DNA from: Toxorhynchites rutilus septentrionalis
Lineage: Eukaryota > Arthropoda > Insecta > Diptera > Culicidae
Reading direction: 5' to 3'
Assembly: GCF_029784135.1 (NCBI RefSeq)
Contig: NC_073746.1
Location: 260,625,598 to 260,689,597, forward strand
Length of the DNA: 64,000 bases
The notes beneath the pieces are model-generated. The model was not told where the DNA came from, searched no databases, and was given only the letters and a program-made list of their open reading frames with translations. The stretch's first letter is position 1; each line of letters starts with the position of its first letter. Made by a program: the position numbers and the translations under genes. This document shows, piece after piece, positions 22,181 to 33,700 of the stretch.

Positions 22181-23193
22181 AAAGCCCAACGCACTTCTCC
22201 ACGAAGCCTAACAGTTGTTGAGTCTTCAAATGAGTGAATTTGTCCCTGAAGACAGTTCTAAGTTTGTTCTCAATCTCAATGAAAATAATTGACTGCTGAT
22301 TGCATGTAACTCTTACTCTTACTCGGCCAGTATTAGAATTATCTCAATACACTTACAAAAATCTGTTTATAATAATATAAAACCATTATCAGAATAAAAC
22401 TATCCTAAATTCCTTGTATAAAAAATGATACACTATTAAATAGGATTTTTTTTTAAAGCCGATTTGAACTAAATCCCGGGGGTTAAATTCTACTTGCCAT
22501 CTGCTCATGGCAAGGCTTCTAGTAGATTCAAGATTTTTTATTCGATATTTCCTGCTTCAGGTTAACTTCGGCATATCTTCGACCAAGGCAGTGGGTTCGC
22601 ATTCGACCGGTGATATTCACCCCTAATTGGCAAATTTGGCAATGGATTTGTTTCTGTGGCAGGATGGGCCAGTTACGTTATAGCTAGATGCTAGATCAGA
22701 ACAAAAGTCACGAACCGTTCATTCCTCGAGTCTTCTATCTTTACTCACATTACAATTTGCGATTAAGTGCTCATTCTTATTTTTCAAAACAATAATCAAT
22801 CGGATAAGAAAAGCGGTTAACTTATCGATATGACATTCTACAGAGATTTTTAGAATACATTAGACTAAAACTTCATCTACTAACATATACATTTGCTGCA
22901 CTTTTTGTAAAATTACAGTAGTTTTTCTAAAACTCTACAAAACCTGTTCATGACACTTTTTCAAAATTAATGTAACAATTGGATTTTTTTTCGTCAAAGG
23001 AATACATGGACCTTTACAGAATCAAATCAAGTTTTAAAGCTGCTTAATGATTCGCTGCATTATCATTGTCTTTTATAATATTCATAACGAAAAAAGGATG
23101 GGTTATTTTTCAATCAATCATGAATATATTTGTAGTAAAAGGTCCTATTGGAGTATTCTAGGAGGGAAATGAACTGCATAATTAAGTTGATTA
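22181..23193. other. Intergenic, no recognised gene
   Basis: AT-rich. A stretch at 22580-22690 (GTGGGTTCGCATTCGACCGG) has a weak box-B-like motif, but no A box was found. Confidence 0.4.
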
Positions 23194-24026
23194 GACTAAT
23201 TGAATCGTTTGTTTGAAAACCCCATAAACGCTACTTTTATCAAAATTGAATTTTTTGAGTCCTCAAGGACTCAAACCTACATCCTACATCGACTATCATA
23301 ATTTCAAAAAAAGTTAGTTCTACGAACCCCCTTTAACACGTTAAGCCCATCGTCGGTCCCTAGGGGCCGACGATTAGCTTTTTGGTAGGAAAGTGCTGAC
23401 TGACAGTCACAAAATAATAAAATAAAAATGTTTTACAAATGTGACTACTTTCTAGTCGAGTTGCTGATTATTTTCTATTTATTCAATAAATATCTTTGGG
23501 CACTGGGACCGACACTGATATTGTGCAAACGCTCTTGATGCGCGCTGAATGGAAAGCGCAGCAAGAAAAAATCGGGGCTTAACGTTTTAATTGAGGTTTC
23601 AATTTTAATTTCATTCATTGTTTACCGATGCCGTAAGAAACATGCGCAACTCAACTTAATCGGAACGTCTTCTGATGGAGAACATAACTTATGAACAGCC
23701 CCATTCTTACTTGGTATGAACATTACGAACATTAAAAGTACATAAACTTGAATTCAATCACTTCAAAACTGCTAAATTTACCACTAATTTCATGTTTGTT
23801 TGAGAAACCCCCTAAGTCCATCAACTTCAAAACGCTATATTTTGAGCTGTTATATCGACGAAAAAGTGGTTTCAAATTATATGTTTTGGGTGTAGTAATC
23901 GAACCTGATACCAACAAATAGAAGGCCCAGGTCAAAATTTTGAGAAGAAAACAATTTTTTTGTCGTTCTCTCGCAAGTGCGTTGAAAGGACTTATGGGGT
24001 TTCTCAAACAAACGATTCAATTAGAC
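23194..24026. mobile_element. MITE with 33-bp inverted ends, carrying a nested TTAA element
   Basis: CTAATTGAATCGTTTGTTTGAAAACCCCATAA at 23197-23228 is matched in inverse by 23993-24026 (..GGTTTCTCAAACAAACGATTCAATTAG). A similar AGAAACCCCCTAAG motif occurs internally near 23808. A 250-bp TTAA-target element sits inside at 23337-23586. Confidence 0.55.
23333..23590. mobile_element. TTAA-target MITE, copy 1 (piggyBac-like)
   Basis: The element is 23337-23586, starting CACGTTAAGCCC and ending GGGGCTTAACGTT, flanked by TTAA at 23333-23336 and 23587-23590. It contains the near-palindrome TCGGTCCCTAGGGGCCGACGA. The second copy is at 27484-27769. No ORF; mobilisation in trans by a piggyBac-type transposase is inferred from the TTAA duplications. 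Confidence 0.75.
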
Positions 24027-24034
24027 GTTATTGG

Positions 24035-24215
24035 GTTGATTTGATTTTTGTCTTAAGCTGCTTTGGTAACAACTTAGTCGTAATCCTAGTCTTAGTCTGC
24101 TCTGGAAAAGCAAACAACCATTTTCGATTTCGATGTCGAAATCCGCGGCCAGAACGAGAATCGAATCCGAATCCTCGCCACAATAATGGGTGACGCTAAC
24201 TACTTGACCACAAGA
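24035..24215 (-). mobile_element. Second tRNA-headed SINE type, minus strand
   Basis: On the minus strand the sequence from 24215 reads CTCTTGTGGTCAAGTAGTTAGCGTCACCC (A box) and then GGATTCGATTCTCGTTCTGGCC (B box), with a body running to about 24035. The body does not match the SINE at 14427. Target duplications were not resolved. Confidence 0.6.
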
Positions 24216-24706
24216 GTATTAAAAAAAAAGAAAATTCATATTTGTTGGAGCATATGATCTTTATTCACATTTGTGCACATTACAATATGCCTGATAATGT
24301 TTCCAGGTGTAATTGAACGCGTAAATACAACAAAAGAGGTTTTTGTTCAATATTGTTGATGGTTAACAGTTATTAGCAGTGCGTATCGGATGGGGTTCAG
24401 CTGTATGGAATCACGATACACATCAAAGGACACGCGGTGCAACTGTAGCAAAAACCAATAATGAACAACATGCGAACATGCCGTGAAATGAAAATTTACC
24501 ACAACAATGCGATGGACCCTGGTAACAACACATTTTTCATTCAAGACAATGGGAGGGCACTTGGAAGTGGAATCGTCTATCGTGCTGGAAAACGCAGCCA
24601 AAATGCATTTCTTATCGCAGTATTACCTCGACTGTTTAGCAGTCAAGTGAATGTCGACGGAGGGTTTGAATACCTATCATGGTTCAGTTGTGAAACTGAT
24701 AGTGCG

Positions 24707-27700
24707 ATGATTGCGTTTCTTTGGGTTTTACTTTCGTTAGTTATCGCGGTTCTTGTGCATTGGCATTGGCGGAAGAAAGTGGCTTTCGCAAGGAACATTC
24801 CGCGGTTGGAGCCCTGCTACCCTATTGTGGGAAACTTACCGTTGGCTTTGATGAAAAATTCCAATCAAATATTCATAGTGCTTCACGATTTCTTCCGGAC
24901 TCATAACCGATTGTTTACATTGCGCTGCGGACCTTTGGTGGCCATCGGTGTCACCAATCCAGATCTAATTCAAAAAGTTCTCAATCATCCAGATTGCCAA
25001 CAAAAGCCAGACCTTTACAAAGTGGTTCGGCTGCCCGGTGGACTGCTGGCTGCGAAATGTGTGACTTCGAGTGTTTTGTGCGGATCGGGGCCCATTAATG
25101 AATATTTCTGTGTTTCAGATGAGACATGGAAGAAGCATCGCAAAACGTTGAATTCTACGTTCAACCTACGAATTCTGAATAGTTTTCTGCCAATATTCAA
25201 CGATTGCTCGAGGAAATTAATCGATCGGTTGAGTTTTTTCGCTGAAACGGATGAATCGTGCAACATTTTGGAGTACATTTCTGAATGTACCCTGGAAATG
25301 ATTAGCAGAACGTCTCTGGGCGGGAAAGCGATGGAACGGAAAGGAAAACAGGAGTTTATTGAAAACTTGAAAGTGTAAGTTTTTTTTCTGTGTTCCCGGG
25401 GTGGAAAACTTGCAAAGTATAATAGAAACCTTCAAGCTATATGCGTCAAAATTTTATGATAGTTACTTTTTGGTGGTCTAAATTCGCCAGTTATAAATTC
25501 AAAAAAATGACTAAAAGCTATTTCCTGAACCATCATAATAATGTTTTGAGTGATCTACTTCGAGCTGTAGTGCTTAATAGAATTGTTGGATTCAGCGGCA
25601 GTATAAAATCATATAATCTAAAAAAAATTTAACTGGCATAAATATTTCGTCTCAATTCTCAAATCTTGGTTCCACAAAAATAATGAACTATTTTTTATCT
25701 TTCACTCTAGATCATGGAGTGATAGTGATCATGGACAAAATGGTTCAAAAAATGATCTGTCCTTCAAGAATCATTTGTTAATATTTCAATGTTCCAAATG
25801 ATCATTTTTGTTTGTTTCAAGTATTCGTCTACTTCTTAAAGTGGGCCACTTTGCTTGGTAATTTATTGTCATTTTTAGGTAGTTCCATTGTGTCTCTGTG
25901 GTAGAAATCTATGTTCTTATTGGGAAATGTTGCATAGGAAGGAACAGTTTGAAAAATACTTGGTGTATGTAAAATAAGGTGGATGCATCAAAATCACCCA
26001 ACTAAGCATTCGCAGCTTCTGGTAGAGGATGGAACGAGTCAAAATAAATTTGATGTATTTATTTTGAGCGAGCATTTAAAAACCTGAATATCCCTCATTT
26101 TGTAGATGTGTGGCGTGAAATGATTTTGATTTTCACGTTTACTCAAAATGGCGTCTATTCAAGAGAAACAACATTTTAAAAATTTTACTCGCGCAACGCG
26201 AAAATCTAAAATCTGAATGTCACAAAATCAACTGTAAAAAACGTTATTTAAGTGATTGGAGAAACGTTTATCGACCGCCAGGAAACCTGGATCGAGAAAA
26301 AATCGGAAGCCGGAAGCTGCTGGGACGATGAAAAAAGTGATCAGACTTTTAAGCAAAACCCCATCCTCTCAGTCCGAGACGTCGGGTAGAGCATGGGATA
26401 TTCGCACATAACAGTGCAGAGAGCCAAGAAAGGAGTCGAGATGTCGTCCTACAAGAAGGTGAAAATTCCGAATCGCTACGACAGGCTGACCACAATAGCC
26501 AAACAACGACCCCGGAAGCTGTATACGGAGTTGCTCACGAAGTTCGATTGCGTCGTTATAGACGACCAAACGTAGGGGAGGTGGGGGTAATACGGACATG
26601 TTAAGAAGAGCTTCAATTATATCTTTGGAAACTCATGCTTTCCAAAACATAAATGCAGTTTTGTGCAATTCAATATACTGTTTTTGGAACTAATCGGCTA
26701 AATGTTTTACAAAAAAGTGTTTTGCAACGTTTTTTACTGAAATTAAAACAGATCGAAAAATAGAACATTTTTGTCGATGCTGGTAATATGGACATACGAG
26801 GTCGGTCCGATAAGTACTTAGCCTCATCGCCCGATGGTGCCAGTATCGCAAGAAAAGATTACTATCGTGTAGTACATTTTCGTAAACGGTTACTGTCAAA
26901 ATTTTAGCCGAATTGGACTCGTAGTATACTCGTAGTTTTGTTTTGACCGTGTGTGGAAGCGGGCGTGTCTGCGGATTTTAGAAAAATGGAAAAAAATGGG
27001 ATTTCCACCGTCGCCACGGCCAAATTGGTCGAATTGCACTAAGAACTGCTGCCCCACTTCTGTTTTCAAACTTGAAAATTTCACTCGCCGGGCAGAAATT
27101 TAAATCGAATGAGGAGGTCATCGCCGCCACGAAGGCCTACTTTGCAGACCTCAAGCAAACGTATTTTTCAGATGGATTAAAGAAGTTAGAGCATCGCTGG
27201 GTCAAGTGTATCGAGCTAAAAGGAGACTATGTTGAGAAATGAATCGCCACTTTTCCAACATTTTTGTTGTGCTTATCGGACTGCGTATAGGGGGGGGGGG
27301 GGTTATATGAACAGGTTTGTAACATATGAAGCGTAGGGGTTTATCGCTAGCGAGAAGAAGAATTTCGCTCTCTCTCCTCGTTTGTTTGTCCAGCAACTCT
27401 TCCCATCACTTTCCATCATGTATTCATGCCTGTTAACTAACAAACTGAAATATAATCATCAGTGAATTGAATTTTGATATTGACACGTTGAGCTCCAATT
27501 TGTTCTTGCTTCGCATTTCTCGCATCAACCGTTTGTTAATTTTGCACCGTTTGCACAATGTCGGTCCCAGCTCCTAAAGATACTTATTGTATAGATAGGA
27601 AATAATTCGAAATTCGACAAGAAAGTAATCACATTTAATAACACATCCGTAAACAAACCATACATCTTTTTTAATTTTTCGTTTTGTAACTGTCAGTCCC

Positions 27701-30700
27701 AGTCAGTTAGCGCTTTCCTACCAAAATGCTCAAAGTCGGCTCCTAGGGACCGACGCGGGGCTCAACGTATTAAATCACTAAAAATGCTTAATATCGAAGC
27801 CGATAAAATTATATCCACACGCGGAATCATGTATTGTATGATTTTCAGTTTTTGTTTACTTCTTCATCTTTTGATCAGTATTCATTGTCTTAAGCCGGAT
27901 TTAGACGTTGGGAGTTACTCGGTTGCGAGTGAACGTCAATCGATCCGAAGAATTACGAACGCAAATTACCCGCACTTTCTCTACATAAAATCGTACTTCA
28001 AGCAGTTTTCGGGGAGGACGTTTTACAGTTCGACGAGAAAGGGGAAGGTGACAGACATCTCCAAGACAACGGAACTATCCATGTTAAAAAAAGGTCCTGG
28101 ATAGCCTGCTACTATTTTCACCTGCGAATGGAGAAGCGATATGTTTATCGCCTCCGAGATCATCAACTCGCACATAAATACCTGAAGAAACGTCTACTGT
28201 CTTTCGTCAACAAACACGACCAATCCATTCTGTTTTGATCGGATTTGGTATCCTGCCATTATGGAAAGAACATCGGAAAGGTTTTTCGAGAATAACGTGA
28301 TGGTGGAGCCCAAGGATTACAAACCTCCTAACATACCAAAGATAATGGGTCAAACTTCAAGTGGAACATGAAGAAGCCTTAAAAGCAGAAAATTATTTAT
28401 AACAAACTGGTATTCTGTGACGAACAAAGTCGATGAGGCGGCTGTACAAAGCATATTGGTCAGAAATGCAGAAAAAAACAGCAGGCAAAGTAGAAGCTTT
28501 GAATGAAAATTTTTGACGTAGGACTACGCCTTCATTAAGAGTGCCAAATCAGAAAACAGGTCACGTTTTTATGAAATAAAGTTAACGTTGATAGCTATTT
28601 TTGTATAAAACGGATTTTGATGAGTTGTATACCATTCGAATTGGAAATTCCCTGAAATTTATTAAAGACTCTATACATTACGATTCCCTAATCTGTAAAT
28701 GATTAAAATTAACAAAAATTAGTAGCACTTCTGTTTTCCTATACATTTGTTCTGCACGATTTTGTGGTGTCTTACCCAAACTGTTTACAAGGTTCTACTC
28801 ATCCGTCTGTGGGTTCTTCTTCTTAAATGGCGTTAGCGTTCCCTGTGGAACTTTTGCCGTCCCAACTTATGCATTAACTAGCGTCTTTTAATAAAAGACT
28901 AAGTTGAGATTTCTTAAGCCAAATAACACGCCTTGAATGTATTCCGAGGGGCAAGCTCTAGAATACGCGTGACCACAATGCCAGTCGAAGGAAATTTCAT
29001 TGACGAGAAATCCCCTGACCAGAACGGGAATCGAACCCCAACACCCGGCATGATAATGCTTTGCCCACGGGTGCACCGTCTGTTGGTTACAATATTCATA
29101 TACCACTGCGAATCAAATGCAGCGTTCGTTCTATGGACACAGTGGAGAGGAAATATTGCAACTTAAGCTCCTTCCGTTAATAACTTATTCGGAATAAAAG
29201 GAACGTTTCGCGATTTCAAGCACATGGTCTTGTTCCAGTCAGCGCTCAGTCAACAGTTTTAGTCAATAGCATTCCCTCATGCATTTGTTCTGTGTATTTT
29301 AACTTCCTATCACTGCGGATCAATAACGTGTAAATCGCTCGCTGTACTGAATATAGAGCAGAGCAAATATTGATTTTCAGGCTCCTTCCGTTCATAACTA
29401 TTACAAATGAGAATAAATGAATGTGCGTCTGCTAAGCAATTGATCGTGGATTCACTCTCTGAATTCTCCATTGGCAATGTTCTAAATGGCTTTTTACAAG
29501 AATAAAAGCGAATGACGTTCATTATCTTTCTCTATTTCTGTTCACCTGTTTCGTTTACAACTTACGACGAACAGATTTAGATGATTCGCATTCCAATTAT
29601 TGAAAAGTTCAAATCATACAGCAGCCAAGAACAATCGAAACCAAGTCCATTTTAATCGCACGTTCGGAATCCAGATACAATGTTCGTTCTACCGTAGAGA
29701 CGTCGGTTAATCGTTCTATTATTTCAAATAATCGAATATCTGCAATTATAATCGAGTAATTTTGTATCGAATAATGAAAAATCAAAATATGAATACATTG
29801 AATAATTATCACAGTAATCGCGATTAATGAAAAAAGAACCATTCTCAAGGTTAATAAATTTTTAGGTTAAGAGTTAGACTAAGCATATTTTAACCTATCT
29901 TACATCGACATGCCGATAGACCACGCGACCTGAATGAGATCGTGATACATTGTGTAGATGTCAATTATATATGCTTTTAGTGCTGTTCTGCTTACTCTCA
30001 AAGAGTGCTAAGGAAAATCTACTATACTAGTAGTCAATGATACTATAAATATACTTCTTTTGAACTAGTAGTTATAGGGACCAAGCAGAAATTTTCAAAC
30101 AAATCAGCTGTTTCAAAAACATTCGAAGAACAGGTAATTTCGAACAGAAGAAATTGTATGTTGGTGTGTTAAACATGTTGTGCATCATTTTCATGATGTG
30201 CTCTTTTTTCAATGGTCCGCAAAAAAATCATGAAATGGTAAATTTATTAATATAATGAAATATCATTACATAATCTTTTTTTAATATTAATGTATATTCA
30301 TTATTATTACAAGAAATAAATTATTTTTTATTTTTTATTTTAGTATTCGAATAATCGAATACTAAAAGACAATTATTCGAACGAATCGAATATTTAAAAT
30401 TGGCTCCACGATTAATCGATAATTGAATAAACGAAATTTTAGACATCTCTAGTTTTACGGACACTGTGGAGTAGAGATGGGCGAGCGCTCACGATTCGCT
30501 CATTTGAGCCAGTACGTCAGAAAGAGCGTACGATCCACGGATCTTTAAAAATGAACAGCGGCTCTCAAATGAACGGTTCTTGAATGGACCTCGGTTCAAA
30601 AAAAGACCCACGGTTCTTTTATGAGCCGTGGCTCTTTTTGAACCGCGGTTCATTTAAGAGCCGTTCATTTGAGAACCACGGTACAAAAAAGAACTGTGGT

Positions 30701-33700
30701 TCATAAAAGAACCGTGTTTCTTTTAAGAGCCGGCTTATTGATTAAGAACCGTGAATCGTTCTGACGAACCGTGGCTTGCGGCAGTGCGGAAGAAATATGA
30801 GGGGCTTAGAATGCAAGGGGTGTAAGTGACTAGATCGATTTCTCTTCATCAACTTTTTATTTAGTTAATAACTCGACTGCAAAAACGTTCCAAATTAAGT
30901 TTGCTATAGAATCCGAAAGATGAGGTTCTGACCTATCTTCCACATTGTCAAATACAGCTGGGAATGTATTTGCAGCGAAGTTATGACCAAAAGAGAGAGT
31001 CGATGTAGAGAAATCGATCAAATCACTTACACCCTTTTCATTCTAAGCCCCTCATATATGTTTCCAATGCTGCTTTTTAAGCGGTTTCATTTAACTGTTT
31101 GTATGTTTGTAAATTTTGGCGGATTACATATTTTCTCGAAACCCCATAAATATGGGTATCTAATGAAAGGACTTGACTAGTAGGACACAGTTATTTATGT
31201 AAAATGGAAATCCAAGATGGCGGACGTTACAAAATGACAGACAACTAATTTCGTCAAAACCCCATCAATATGGGTATCAAATGAACGGACTTGACCAGTA
31301 TATCACAGTTATTAATGATAAATTCATCCTGCCTATGGGTATCGAATGAAATGATTTGACTAATATAATACAGTTAGTCATGAAAACATTCCATTCGAAA
31401 TATTTAAAAAACGGTGAGAAAACTTTGTCGTTATCGAAAACTGCTATACTCTCCCGACTGATAATTCGACATGATCAACATTATATGGATCAAGTGAAAT
31501 CAGTTCTAGTGATTAAAAAAATGCTCTGCATGAATTGATTTCGGAGCTGGTAAAGCGATCTACTTGAGTCTTGAGTCAGATGAATTAGTAGCCTAATAAA
31601 TACTGCTAGATCCTCGCTTCAAGCAGTAAGGTTTTGGGGATAACAGAAAGTACAACTATGCACACCAGTCGTGGATAAGGATGCTAAAAATGACATCCAT
31701 AGAATACACACCTACGAAACTACCACAAATCTTTGGTGATGAAGCGCTGTCATCTGTATGGGAGGAGTTTGATGCATTGGTTGGCAATCTTCGATCCACA
31801 CATCCAAAAGCTGCTGTAACATCTATTGTAGATAAACATTTCTTCTTCTTCTTCTTCTTCTTCAATGGCACTAACGTTCCTAGAGGAACTTCGCCGTCTC
31901 AACGTAGTATTACTTGCGTCATTTTTATTAATACTTAGTTGAGATTTCTATGCCAAATAACACGCCTTGAATGCATTCTGAGTGGCAAGCTCTATAATAC
32001 GCGTGATCACAGTGCAAGTCGGAGGAAATTTCTTTGACGAAAAATTCCCCCGACCAGAACGGGAATCGAACCCGAACACCCGGCATGTTAGTTATGACGC
32101 TAACCACTCGGCCAAGGGAGCAGATAAACATTTAGCGGAACCAAATTACCTTCGTTTTGGTGGAATGAAAAAAAAACCTATCTCTCCGCGGCTCTATCTT
32201 TTTTTTGAAAATATTATGTATTCCGGCGACTTCAGTACCATGTGAGTTTTTTCGATGCCAAATGACTTAAAAATAAAATGTCGAGAAATGGTGTCATATC
32301 GAAAAAAATTTTTGGCGGCCGAAAATCGACCTTTTGGGACTTAGCCTGAGTGGCAATGAAGGTATGGCAAAAAAATAATTATCGATTTTAAAGAACCGAC
32401 CTTTGAGCGCTTTGAGGCACCTTTTTGAAATTTGAGGTACTTTGAGGTCGGTTTTTGAAATTTGACATGACCATTTTCGCTACCACCCAAGTATAAAACC
32501 ATTATGCCAATTTCTATTCAACAGCCTGGATCCTGCCAGCGAGCGGTCAGCATCTGTTTGGATTTTATTGTGATTCAGCGGGGATTCGCTGATAAAAATT
32601 TTATTTACTATTTTTTTATTTATTTATTTTACAAATGTCAACAGGCCTAACGTTTGCCCTAATCAACATAAATCTACTGCTATCACCACAACTACTACTA
32701 TTTCTACTACGAGCTACATCTATCTATTAGAGCCCCCGCATACTACAGACTTTCTGTCAACCAACAGTTTGGTCGGGTTGGTCTTCTGGTGCAAAAACCG
32801 ATCCAACTGAATCGGCGTAATGTGCGCAAATGCATACCTCTCCGTACTGATTAAGAAGCCGACCAAACTATCGACCGACAAATCAGTCAGCAGTCTGCGG
32901 GGGCTCTTATACAAGTGTCACAGAATAGAGCTTTTTAAGGGACGCACGAGACACATGGAAGTCGAACTACAACGATTATTATGAATTTTATATTAGTATT
33001 AGGTTGGGGAAAAAGTTATCCATTATTTTCTCGGTAGCTGGCTTTAGTGATGAATATCTCGCGTAATATTGATCATACAATTTCAGGTATAGACTCGTTG
33101 TAAAGGTGACATTTCAAACTAAGAAAATTCTTTTGCAGTTTTTTGTTTGTTCCATTCAGTTGTGAGTTACAGGGTGCTAAAAATGGAGGTCAACAAAGAG
33201 AAAATTCGTTACATTTTACACTTTTGCTTTTAAAAATGCGAAAATGCAAGCCAGGCCCCTGAAATTGCGATTGATGTGTATGGTGTCCATACTGCAACAG
33301 TAGAATTGGTGCAACTTAATTTATTTTTAAAAATTTGTAATATTTTTTTTAAGGTTTTTTCAAAATTTTATTTTAAATTTTTTTAAAATTTTTTAAATCT
33401 TTTTTTAGCGCAATATACCAAATTGAGATCTCTACTGTCAACAAATGGACCGTTTGAAGCTAGCGATTGACCAGAAACGTTCAAAACTGGCTAACAGAAG
33501 GGGTTTTGTGTTCCATTAGCATAACGCAAGGCCACAGATTTCCGAGAGCTTGATTGGGATGTTCTATGCATCCACTATATAGTCCGGACCCGGCACCAAG
33601 CGATTTCCACCTTTTCCTCGCATTGCAAAATTTCCAGAGTGATAAGAAAATGGGATGAAGAGAAGATTGTAAAAAGCTAGAGTTTATCGCCTATAAGGAC

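Larger units (their letters stand above)
26573..27892 (+). mobile_element. TAGGGGA-ended repeat family, copy 2 (with two nested insertions)
   Basis: Collinear with 14174-15348: the start (GGTGGGGGTAATACGGACATG), the AAGCGTAGGGGTTTATCG block at 27325 and the ATCCACACGCGGAA block at 27813 all match. It is interrupted by a mariner (26797-27285) and a TTAA MITE (27484-27769). The right terminal repeat seen in copy 1 is missing here, where DD37E-like sequence begins near 27900. Confidence 0.6.

Noticed and set aside
24461..24706. 82-codon N-terminal extension of the P450
   Set aside because: It lacks any P450 feature and would precede a good membrane anchor; the start at 24707 fits the usual length.
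25059..25118. In-frame 20-residue insertion in the P450
   Set aside because: Bounded by GTGTGA..TTTCAG, 60 bp, and removing it restores the family motif before WKKHRK; it is an intron without stops.
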